A DNA stretch of 6,535 nucleotides, from positions 1-6,535 of the forward strand of contig JABIBH010000161.1 in assembly GCA_018652925.1 (NCBI GenBank), in the 5' to 3' direction. This document shows, one piece after another, positions 1-6,175 of this stretch. Under the pieces are notes generated by a model. The model did no database searches. It saw only the letters and a program-made list of their open reading frames with translations, and had not been told where the DNA came from. This stretch comes from a bacterium (GTDB lineage Bacteria > Krumholzibacteriota > Krumholzibacteriia > LZORAL124-64-63). Made by a program: the position numbers and the translations under genes. Every line of letters begins with the position of its first letter. The first letter of the stretch is position 1.

Positions 1-174
1 ATTTGGGTTGACTCCAGCCGATGCAGATTCATCCAGAGGAATCAGATCCATGAAGCATGTCGGGCATTGTCCAGACTCTGGAAGTTTATACTGCGGGTGC
101 ATTGAGCAAGTCCAGGTTTCAGCAAACGCACCACCTGCAACCAACACAATCAACAAGGTTATTATTATTTTCAT
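1..174 (-). CDS. CusB/CzcB-type RND efflux periplasmic adaptor, N-terminal part (runs off left edge)
   Basis: This is the first 58 codons of a gene that continues past the left edge. Seen: an ATG at 174-172, a signal peptide (MKII, then a hydrophobic run and AGGAFA, likely cut after Ala18), and right behind it a heavy-metal-binding motif. Its key residues are W21-T-C23-S-M25-H26-P and C37-P-T-C40-F-M42-D-L-I-P. Known: this Cys/Met/His pattern is the short heavy-metal-binding domain found at the N-terminus of many CusB-like membrane-fusion proteins, which link an inner-membrane RND pump to an outer-membrane channel and can take up periplasmic Cu(I)/Ag(I) or similar metals. The ATG shares one base with the TAA stop of the outer-membrane factor gene (TAATG), and a GGAGG stands 7 bases before it, so the two are probably translationally coupled. 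Inferred: copper/silver or another soft metal is the substrate; the metal cannot be settled here. Odd: the second half reads CPTCFMDL, where the usual form has Gly before Met. Confidence 0.88.
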   Translation of the reverse strand, partial: MKIIITLLIVLVAGGAFAETWTCSMHPQYKLPESGQCPTCFMDLIPLDESASAGVNPN

Positions 175-1403
175 TATATTCCCTCCGGCAAATTGCCCAA
201 GATGATGTTCATTCTGGAGATCGCGGTCCTGCCATCAAGGCATGCCTTGGAAAACTCGAGCTCATAATCAAGAACCCGTTTTTGAGCGTCGATCAAATCA
301 GCAAAACCAGAGTGGCCCGATTCATAAGCTGCACTGATTACCAGTACTGCTTCTTCTGCCTGCGGTAACAAGTTTTCATTGTATAATTTATGCCTGCGCA
401 CAGCCGATTCACATTTTGAGACAAGTGATTCGAGCTCAGCTATAAGCAATAGTCTTGTGTTATTTTCAATTGATTGCGTGAACGCATAATGAGCAGCAGC
501 TGATTGTTCAGCAGCCTTGTTCTGCCCTCCCCAGATTGGCAGATTGAAGCCGATTCTGGCTATTACTGCATCTGATCCATTGTTGTCCATATCGATATCA
601 CGTTCATCTATTGCAACCCAATCAATTCCGGTAGTCAGGTCAGGCAGTTTTCTTTTTCCTGCCAACTCAACCGATGACTCGGCAACCTTGCTGTTGCCAA
701 CTGCAACCAACAATTCAGGTGCTTCATTCAACTTGCTCAATAACTGATCCAGCTCAGGTACAAACGGAGTCCACTGTTGCCATACCGCATCTGGACTGCC
801 ACTCAAAGTTGTCATTGCAAAAAGTTTTGAAATCAAAGGAATTCGTTTTGATCTGAGCTCAGCAACTGAATCAGCAACAATGTCATTGGCAAGTTTCACA
901 TCGATGATATCAGAATATTCTCCACCACTGCTGTACCCTGCTTCAGCAACTTCAAGCTGTGCAGCTACAAGTTTTTGATGCTCGAGAGTTTTTTCAACTG
1001 AGTAATCAAGCGTTGCCAATTCCCACCACAGGATTTCAACATCACCAAGTACTGAAGCTTTGACTCCTGCTAGATAAGCACCGTCAATTTCTGAAACCAG
1101 GCGCTGCCGTTCGGTTTGCAGACCTCTCTTGCCCCACATTGGAAATTGTTGTGAAAGTGAAAGAGAATGCGACTGAGATCCCAATCGAGTTTCAATTGGT
1201 TGAAGTGAAATACCAAGACGCAGCTGTGGATCTGGCAATCCACCAACAAAATCGATTTTTGCTTCAGCAGAATCAAAACGATGCTCAGCAGCAATAATAT
1301 TGTGATTATTCTGAATTGCGGATTTGAGATAACTTTGTAGAGATGCACCGTTGGCTGATACAGAAAGCAACAACACAACAAATAACAATAACTTGTGAAA
1401 CAA
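174..1403 (-). CDS. TolC-family outer membrane efflux protein of a CusCBA/CzcCBA-type metal efflux system
   Basis: A 409-residue outer-membrane factor, the channel that lets an RND pump and its adaptor expel substrate across the outer membrane. Seen: a signal peptide (residues 1 to about 19, Leu/Val-rich, ending SANGA); two long helical repeats of the OEP type; LPDPQLRLGISL then PIETRLG and SQQFPMWGKRG at about 56-93, typical of metal-efflux CusC/CzcC relatives; FNLPIWGGQNKA at about 287-298 starting the second repeat; and SGFADLIDAQKRVLDYELE near the C-terminus, the usual family signature. Length fits the family. There is no Cys at the signal cleavage site, so unlike E. coli CusC it does not look like a lipoprotein. 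The start is TTG (1403-1401) with GGAGG 6 bases before it; no ATG lies in frame until Met89, so TTG is well supported. The stop overlaps the CusB-like gene. Metal efflux is inferred from this neighbour; the metal itself is unknown. Confidence 0.9.
   Translation of the reverse strand: MFHKLLLFVVLLLSVSANGASLQSYLKSAIQNNHNIIAAEHRFDSAEAKIDFVGGLPDPQLRLGISLQPIETRLGSQSHSLSLSQQFPMWGKRGLQTERQRLVSEIDGAYLAGVKASVLGDVEILWWELATLDYSVEKTLEHQKLVAAQLEVAEAGYSSGGEYSDIIDVKLANDIVADSVAELRSKRIPLISKLFAMTTLSGSPDAVWQQWTPFVPELDQLLSKLNEAPELLVAVGNSKVAESSVELAGKRKLPDLTTGIDWVAIDERDIDMDNNGSDAVIARIGFNLPIWGGQNKAAEQSAAAHYAFTQSIENNTRLLLIAELESLVSKCESAVRRHKLYNENLLPQAEEAVLVISAAYESGHSGFADLIDAQKRVLDYELEFSKACLDGRTAISRMNIILGNLPEGI
182..186 (-). 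promoter_or_regulatory. Shine-Dalgarno site of the adaptor gene
   Basis: A GGAGG on the minus strand lies 7 bases before the adaptor ATG at 174. It sits inside the last codons of the outer-membrane factor gene (Pro-Glu-Gly-Ile-stop). It supports the chosen start and reinitiation at the TAATG overlap. Confidence 0.8.
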
Positions 1404-1409
1404 CGAAAA

Positions 1410-1414
1410 CCTCC
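1410..1414 (-). promoter_or_regulatory. Shine-Dalgarno site that fixes the TTG start of the outer-membrane factor
   Basis: A GGAGG on the minus strand lies 6 bases upstream of the TTG at 1403. No competing ATG is in frame nearby, so this site decides the start. The signal peptide begins directly at this codon. Confidence 0.75.
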
Positions 1415-1428
1415 AGCAGGGGATGCTT

Positions 1429-1460
1429 ACTATATCCTACTGAAATACATGGTAATACAA
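1429..1460 (-). promoter_or_regulatory. Weak candidate promoter for the metal efflux genes, long spacer
   Basis: On the minus strand a TTGTAT (1460-1455) and a TATAGT (1434-1429) are separated by 20 bases, about 25 bases upstream of the TTG start. Both hexamers resemble sigma-70 elements, but the spacer is too long for an unassisted promoter. Known: MerR-family metal regulators such as CueR act on promoters with 19-20 base spacers. I see no clean palindrome in the spacer, so a MerR operator is only a possibility. A TTTACA farther upstream is an alternative -35 with an even weaker -10. Confidence 0.25.
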
Positions 1461-1509
1461 CTTCTGTAAATATGTAAGGTTCCGAAATAAATTATTCATG
1501 TAGACGCTA

Positions 1510-1540
1510 AGAAGCCTCGACCATATCGGCCGTGGCTTCT
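1510..1540 (-). terminator. Hairpin downstream of the helicase gene, possible terminator
   Basis: An inverted repeat pairs AGAAGCC (1510-1516) with GGCTTCT (1534-1540). After single mismatches, two further 2-bp G-C steps close a 5-base loop at 1523-1527. It lies about 82 bases after the helicase stop and upstream of the efflux genes, where a terminator would be expected. In the minus direction only TTCTTAG follows, which is a poor U-tract, so it may be a weak, Rho-assisted or processing hairpin. There is no T-run in the plus direction either. Confidence 0.45.
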
Positions 1541-1622
1541 CTATGCAAATGAATGTACTAAATTTTATATTTAATTAGACAGTGCATATTAACAGCAGGT
1601 AACTTAAAGGAACTACAGGAAA

Positions 1623-3503
1623 CTAGTTCTTCTTTTTCCTTGGCTTACCTGAACGCTTCTTCTTGGCAGCAACTGGCTTCGGTTTGTCCTTTTTAGGTTT
1701 CGATTTTACAGGCGGCTTGCTCTTTGCTGGCTTCTCAGCTTTTACAGGTTCTGCCTTTTTTGCAACTCTGGTTGGCCGTTTTTCTGTAAACGGCCTGTCT
1801 TCTCTGGGACTTCTTGGCTTGCGATATGGTCTTTGATTACGCCTTGATCCACTTGCCTCCTCACCTTCAGCCAATTTCAGTTTCAACGGTTTTCTGGCAA
1901 CCATTGTTGTCTGCAGGTGATCGTAAATATCTTTAGGCAAATCTTGAGGTAACTCAACAGTTGAGTACTTGGGATGGATTCTAATCTGACCAACCTGGTC
2001 CCTGTTCATGCCGGTCTCATTGGCAATCGCCCCTAGAATATTGCGAACTTCAACGCCATCATCAGAACCAACTTTGACCTTATAAACGGAAAAACTTCTA
2101 GACATTTTATGTGAACCAAGGTTCTTGACTCGACGGCCACCTTTACGGTTTGGTGAGTCAAACTGAGTAGTCTCAATCCCTTTTGTTTTCTCAACCAGCA
2201 GCGGTCTGTCTTTTTGTGCCATACAGATTGCGCCTGCTGCGAGCTGAAGGATATCGATGTTCATATCTTCAAGCAGTTCCAGAGTCAAGTCCTGGAAAAA
2301 CCCCATGCCCTGCGTTGACATGGTCTCAACTAAACTATCTCTGAACTTTTCAACACGTTTCAAGGTAACTGCGTCATGACTTGGCATTTCCATCTGATAC
2401 AACGGCTGCCTGGTTACTCGCTCAATTGACTGGAGAATTCGTTTTTCACGAGGACTTGCAAATAGAATCGCTTTTCCGTACTTGCCGACACGGCCAGTTC
2501 TACCAACACGATGGATATATGCTTCGCTATCGCCTGGAATATCGAAATTAATTACCAGTGAAATACGATCAACATGCAAGCCACGGGCAGCAACATCGGT
2601 AGCAACCACAATATCAATCTTGCCATTTTTAAGTTTATCAACTGTTCGCTCTCTGGCAACCTGTGTCATTTCACCGTTAAGAGCCGCAACATCAAAACCG
2701 CGAGCCGATAATCTTTCTGCCAGCTCGGTTGTTGCCACTCTTGTTCTCACGAATATCAGAATCGCATCGTAAGATTCAGTTTCAAGCAACCTGGCAAGAG
2801 CTTCAAATTTGGCTCGGTTTGGAACAACCATGTAAACTTGTTCGATATTTTCAGCAGTAGATGTTTTTGCTTCAATTTTTATCTCGACAGGTTTTTTCAT
2901 GAACTTTTTTGTAATTCGTTTTATCTGATGGGGCATTGTTGCAGAGAAAAGTGCGACTTGTCGCTCATCCGGCGTTTCTGCCATTATCTCTTCAACTTCT
3001 TCAAGGAATCCCATCCGTAGCATTTCATCAGCTTCGTCCAGAACCATCGTTTGAACACCACTCAAATCCAGAGTCCTGCGCTTCAGGTGATCCCGAATAC
3101 GGCCCGGTGTTCCAACAATTACATGAGGACCGCGTCGAAGTTGATTGAACTGGAATGAATATCGTTGACCACCATAAATAGGCAGAACATGAAAGCCACG
3201 CATGTAGCGAGCGCACGCCTGGAATGATTCTGCAACCTGCAGGGCAAGCTCACGAGTTGGGCAAAGTACCAGAACCTGAGGTGAATTGTTGCTTAAATCG
3301 ATTTTTGAAAGCAGAGGCAACACAAAAGCAGCAGTTTTCCCCGTACCAGTCTGGGCAAGACCCATCACATCGTCGCCATTGAGAATTGGCGGAATGCACT
3401 CTGCCTGAATAGGTAGAGGTGTCTCAAACCCAAGTTCAGTTACAGCTTTAATTAAAGGGTCAATCAGGTTCAGTTCATCGAACCGTTGGACAGAATTTGA
3501 CAT
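1623..3503 (-). CDS. deaD: DeaD/CsdA-type ATP-dependent DEAD-box RNA helicase
   Basis: A 626-residue RNA helicase that unwinds structured RNA in the cytoplasm. The E. coli relative acts in cold-shock translation, ribosome assembly and mRNA decay. Seen: Q motif FETPLPIQ (26-33), Walker A AQTGTGKT (50-57), PTRELALQ (82-89), TPGR (132-135), DEAD (156-159), SAT (187-189), the second RecA domain with ATDVAARGL (301-309) and HRVGRTGR (331-338). These are followed by a helical region (about 370-440) and a DbpA/CsdA-type RRM-like domain (about 470-540) with VGSDDGVEVRNILGAIANE, close to the same stretch of E. coli CsdA. All helicase motifs are intact and length matches DeaD (about 630). Odd: the last 75 residues are Arg-, then Lys/Pro-rich and end RKKKN, rather than the Arg/Gly-rich tail of E. 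coli. The ATG has GGAG 7 bases upstream. It could be read through from the methyltransferase gene 78 bases upstream; I see no convincing own promoter. Confidence 0.95.
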   Translation of the reverse strand: MSNSVQRFDELNLIDPLIKAVTELGFETPLPIQAECIPPILNGDDVMGLAQTGTGKTAAFVLPLLSKIDLSNNSPQVLVLCPTRELALQVAESFQACARYMRGFHVLPIYGGQRYSFQFNQLRRGPHVIVGTPGRIRDHLKRRTLDLSGVQTMVLDEADEMLRMGFLEEVEEIMAETPDERQVALFSATMPHQIKRITKKFMKKPVEIKIEAKTSTAENIEQVYMVVPNRAKFEALARLLETESYDAILIFVRTRVATTELAERLSARGFDVAALNGEMTQVARERTVDKLKNGKIDIVVATDVAARGLHVDRISLVINFDIPGDSEAYIHRVGRTGRVGKYGKAILFASPREKRILQSIERVTRQPLYQMEMPSHDAVTLKRVEKFRDSLVETMSTQGMGFFQDLTLELLEDMNIDILQLAAGAICMAQKDRPLLVEKTKGIETTQFDSPNRKGGRRVKNLGSHKMSRSFSVYKVKVGSDDGVEVRNILGAIANETGMNRDQVGQIRIHPKYSTVELPQDLPKDIYDHLQTTMVARKPLKLKLAEGEEASGSRRNQRPYRKPRSPREDRPFTEKRPTRVAKKAEPVKAEKPAKSKPPVKSKPKKDKPKPVAAKKKRSGKPRKKKN

Positions 3504-3581
3504 TGGGAAACTCCAGATCGGGAAAACAGAATTATTACTCCCCTAATCAAACACAATTGTATGAATAATGCTACAAACATA

Positions 3582-4217
3582 TTACTTATCGTCAACAAGG
3601 ACCCATGCATATTGAAGAAACCGCATCTCTCGGAAAATACCCAAAGTTAACAGATTAAAAAGCTTAAATTTAATCGACCCGATGGGATGCAATCCTACAA
3701 CTGATTCCACTCGATACCCACAGTCTGCGAAAAGTTCACATATTGTACTCCTGGTGAAAAAGCGGAGATGCGTTCGGTCAAGAACCCCTTCATCGCTATA
3801 ATCCCATCGACCACGAAAAAACAGATCCCAAACAACCCAAAAATGCCGCACATTGGGCACAGAGGCCACAATCCTGCCGCCTGGAGCGAGTTTAGTTTTC
3901 AAAATATTGAGTAGCTTATCCGGATCAACCAGATGTTCCAGTATATCATTGCAAAAAATGCAGTCGAAGTAAGCATCAGGGAGCTCAGCTGCCAGAAGTA
4001 CGGCATCACCTGTGAGCACATGATCCAACCTGGTCGCAGCAATAGAAGCCGATTCCTCATCGATCTCTATGCCCCAAGTTTCCAATTTCTGCTTTTCTAA
4101 CAGGCCGACAGAGAATGTGCCTTCTCCACAGCCAACATCCAATACTTTGACTGCGTTGGCTGGCAAGTAACAAACAAGTTCGTAACGTGGGTGATTGAAG
4201 TAACCTGGATTGGACAA
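3582..4217 (-). CDS. Class I SAM-dependent methyltransferase (Methyltransf_11/23 type)
   Basis: A 211-residue soluble methyltransferase. Seen: SAM-binding motif I VLDVGCGEG (25-33), the acidic residue at the end of strand 2 in GIEID (Glu51), the post-II/III stretch DAYFDCIFCNDILEHLVDP (81-99), LAPGG (110-114), and the family-typical block with DEGVLDRTHLRFFT (142-155). This last block is common in small methyltransferases found near glycosyltransferase and cell-surface polysaccharide genes and resembles MetW-like proteins. The substrate cannot be told from sequence, and no sugar-pathway gene is visible here. The start is TTG (4217-4215) with AAGG 7 bases before it; an in-frame TAA lies 8 codons upstream and no ATG is available in the N-terminal region, so TTG is the best choice, and it keeps the family-typical NPGYFNHPRYELV N-terminus. 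It lies on the same strand as the helicase, 78 bases upstream of it, and diverges from the 592-residue gene. Confidence 0.85.
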   Translation of the reverse strand: MSNPGYFNHPRYELVCYLPANAVKVLDVGCGEGTFSVGLLEKQKLETWGIEIDEESASIAATRLDHVLTGDAVLLAAELPDAYFDCIFCNDILEHLVDPDKLLNILKTKLAPGGRIVASVPNVRHFWVVWDLFFRGRWDYSDEGVLDRTHLRFFTRSTICELFADCGYRVESVVGLHPIGSIKFKLFNLLTLGIFREMRFLQYAWVLVDDK

Positions 4218-4224
4218 TTTGGAA

Positions 4225-4228
4225 CCTT
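4225..4228 (-). promoter_or_regulatory. Shine-Dalgarno site supporting the TTG start of the methyltransferase
   Basis: The minus strand has AAGAAAGG ending 7 bases before the TTG at 4217. With an in-frame stop 8 codons upstream and no ATG nearby, this makes the TTG the most likely start. Confidence 0.6.
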
Positions 4229-4252
4229 TCTTGATGTTTTACATATACTGGA

Positions 4253-4282
4253 AGTGTAGCATAGTAATTTTTTGGGCGTCAA
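4253..4282 (-). promoter_or_regulatory. Candidate sigma-70 promoter for the methyltransferase (and perhaps the helicase)
   Basis: On the minus strand TTGACG (4282-4277) matches the -35 consensus at 5 of 6 positions. TACACT (4258-4253) matches the -10 at 4 of 6, with an 18-base spacer. It would give a leader of roughly 30 bases. The evidence is sequence resemblance and position only. Confidence 0.4.
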
Positions 4283-4313
4283 TTGAATTCACTTGTTATT
4301 CAGCCATTATAAC
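4283..4313 (+). promoter_or_regulatory. Candidate promoter for the 592-residue protein and exonuclease genes
   Basis: TTGAAT (4283-4288) and TATAAC (4308-4313) lie 19 bases apart, about 70 bases upstream of the ATG at 4384. The -10 is good (5 of 6); the -35 is moderate and the spacer slightly long. The -35 abuts the minus-strand candidate -35, so the two divergent promoters would be back to back and could share regulation. Confidence 0.35.
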
Positions 4314-4383
4314 AGTCCCACTTGCACAAAACTGGACTTATGTTACCTTAATTCAATCATACAGCCTTTAAAATGGAGTTGGA

Positions 4384-6162
4384 ATGAGCCACCCTTTGAC
4401 GCACTCAGTACACAAGTTCTACATCCCTGTGATGGGAACTGGCTTTACAATCGATACACCTCTGAAAGTTGCCAAATATGGCATCAGCTCAGTGGTGTCG
4501 CTTGTGGACGATGTTCTGATTGAACAGATGCGCCAAAGAATCAGCCTGGAAAGCAATACTCCGTTTGAAGCTATCGATAAAAGAGAAGACGACAGCAGAG
4601 CCAGACGCATCACTTCCTACTTGAACCTGATGAATGAATTAATTGAAAAACAGGTAAGCGAACTGCGCAATTCAATATTTGAAAAAGGAAATGACCTTTC
4701 CAAGTATTTTGAAATGCTCCCCGATTCTCCTCTGCGCACAATGTATGAAAAAATGCAGACTACTCTGGATCCGATTGAAAGAACCAGATTGCAAAATCTG
4801 CTGAAAGATAAAATTCAGGTCGGTGGTATTGATGTAAATATCATGACCAAGCTCGATCGCGCCCGCAAAGTACACGGTGAAATTTCAGAACAATTTTCCG
4901 ATGCAATGAGCGCCCTGCGTGGTTATGCACAAAGCAAAGTTTGCAGCTCACTGGTTCTGTCTGCTGGCATGAACAGGAAACTCTACTCCTACATTGCAGA
5001 ATTTGGTGATTTCTTTCCCGACGAATCTGGAGAAATGTGTAAACGGATTGTCCTGAAAGTCAGTGACTATCGTTCAGCTTTGATTCAAGGAAAACTTCTG
5101 GCCAGACAAGGGTTGTGGGTCAGCGAGTTTAGAATTGAATCCGGTTTGAACTGTGGCGGTCATGCTTTCGGTGGCAACGGCACTTTGCTTGGACCAGTGC
5201 TTGAGCAATTCCATTCTGAAAAAGAAAAACTGGCAGAACAACTTCAAGACATTTGGGCTGGGGCTATAGAAAAACTGGGCCACAATGTTCCAGAAGAGCC
5301 AATGTCCATTCGTGTGACTGTGCAAGGTGGTATCGGCACAGCTGAAGAAAATGAAATGTTGGAACAGAAATATGATGTTGATGGCATGGGTTGGGGCAGT
5401 CCATTTCTGCTCGTGCCTGAAGTTATAAATATTGATCAAGAACATCTGGATAAACTTCAAACTGCTGGTGAAAACGATGTCCACTTGAGTGGTGCATCTC
5501 CCCTTGGAGTTCCTTTCTGGAGTTTGAAGACATCAACAAGTGAAGAAAAAAGACTGGACTTGATTGATTCCGGAAAACCTGGCAGTAAATGTCCAAAAGG
5601 TTTCCTGGTCTCAAATACTGAGTTCACTCATGCTCCAATCTGCACAGCCAGTCGTGCATATCAGCGCAAAAAACTTGATGAATTGGATAGTTCAGAGCTT
5701 ACAAATTCAGAGCGTGAGTTTGCAGAGCAGGTTATCAAGGACAAAGCATGTATCTGTCATGACCTTGCTGGTAGTGTAACAGTTCCAAAAGGCATTGATC
5801 CAACCGCAAGTACTGCAGTTTGCTGTGGTCCAAACACAGTTTACTTTTCACAAATTGCCAAATTGCGTGAAATGGTAGACCATATTTACGGTCGAATTCA
5901 ACTGCCTCTCAGTAGTGATAGACCACACATGTTCCTCAAGGAACTCTCCCTGCATCTTGACCGATTGCGTGCTGAAGTTGAAAAGCACAAACAGGGACTG
6001 ATTGAAGTAACTCCAAAATCTACTCAAACTATTCTTACCAATCTTGCAAGTGGTATCAGCCACTACCGCGAGAATCTCAGCAATGCTGTTTCAAACCAAA
6101 AAGAAGAATTTATGTCCAGGCTTGATAAGTTGAAAAGCGAGCTGGAAAAAATCGGTAAATGA
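4384..6162 (+). CDS. Conserved-looking uncharacterised protein with flavin TIM-barrel-like motifs and a cysteine-rich segment
   Basis: I cannot assign a function to this 592-residue protein. Seen: no signal peptide or membrane segment. The N-terminus YIPVMGTGFTIDTPLKVAKYG (13-33) resembles the first strand and helix of FMN-binding TIM barrels (nitronate monooxygenase, FabK, glutamate synthase). A long charged helical stretch (about 44-180) follows. Then come VLKVSDYRSALIQGKLL (223-239), ESGLNCGGHAF (252-262), and VTVQGGIGTAEE (311-322), a Gly-rich loop like a flavin phosphate-binding loop, then GWGSPFLLVPE (336-346). A cysteine-rich part holds C403, C420, C456-x-C458 and C480-C481. The end (about 520-592) is charged, helical and possibly coiled coil. 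Start: ATG with GGAG 5 bases upstream and an in-frame TAA just before it. The exonuclease gene follows after 13 bases. Inference: a cytoplasmic flavin- and/or Fe-S-binding enzyme. From memory, similar unnamed proteins occur in other bacteria (including Bacteroidetes), but this needs a search. Confidence 0.85.
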   Translation: MSHPLTHSVHKFYIPVMGTGFTIDTPLKVAKYGISSVVSLVDDVLIEQMRQRISLESNTPFEAIDKREDDSRARRITSYLNLMNELIEKQVSELRNSIFEKGNDLSKYFEMLPDSPLRTMYEKMQTTLDPIERTRLQNLLKDKIQVGGIDVNIMTKLDRARKVHGEISEQFSDAMSALRGYAQSKVCSSLVLSAGMNRKLYSYIAEFGDFFPDESGEMCKRIVLKVSDYRSALIQGKLLARQGLWVSEFRIESGLNCGGHAFGGNGTLLGPVLEQFHSEKEKLAEQLQDIWAGAIEKLGHNVPEEPMSIRVTVQGGIGTAEENEMLEQKYDVDGMGWGSPFLLVPEVINIDQEHLDKLQTAGENDVHLSGASPLGVPFWSLKTSTSEEKRLDLIDSGKPGSKCPKGFLVSNTEFTHAPICTASRAYQRKKLDELDSSELTNSEREFAEQVIKDKACICHDLAGSVTVPKGIDPTASTAVCCGPNTVYFSQIAKLREMVDHIYGRIQLPLSSDRPHMFLKELSLHLDRLRAEVEKHKQGLIEVTPKSTQTILTNLASGISHYRENLSNAVSNQKEEFMSRLDKLKSELEKIGK

Positions 6163-6175
6163 TAGTTGGAGCACC

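Noticed and set aside
57..368. Open frame of 103 codons on the plus strand
   Set aside because: It lies antisense across the adaptor start and the outer-membrane factor end, both well supported by motifs. Its translation shows no domain-like features.
1070..1381. Open frame of 103 codons on the minus strand
   Set aside because: It is in another frame inside the outer-membrane factor gene; the hydrophobic stretch is a shadow of that gene.
1510..1540. Hairpin as a small RNA or riboswitch
   Set aside because: It is a single stem with mismatches, without further structure or a promoter of its own; a terminator-like role downstream of the helicase is simpler.
2482..3216. Several open frames overlapping the helicase on both strands
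   Set aside because: They are all inside the DeaD coding region, whose motifs are intact, and have low-complexity translations typical of shadow frames.
3504..3581. Own promoter or long cold-shock leader for the helicase
   Set aside because: The gap is only 78 bases and no -35/-10 pair with acceptable spacing stands out. A leader extending into the methyltransferase gene cannot be judged from sequence alone.
4097..4282. 61-codon minus-strand frame starting upstream of the methyltransferase
   Set aside because: It overlaps the methyltransferase N-terminus in another frame. The SAM-binding motif supports the methyltransferase frame, and no frameshift is needed to join them.
5074..5484. 136-codon open frame on the minus strand
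   Set aside because: It is antisense to the 592-residue gene, with a Phe/His-rich shadow translation and no motif.
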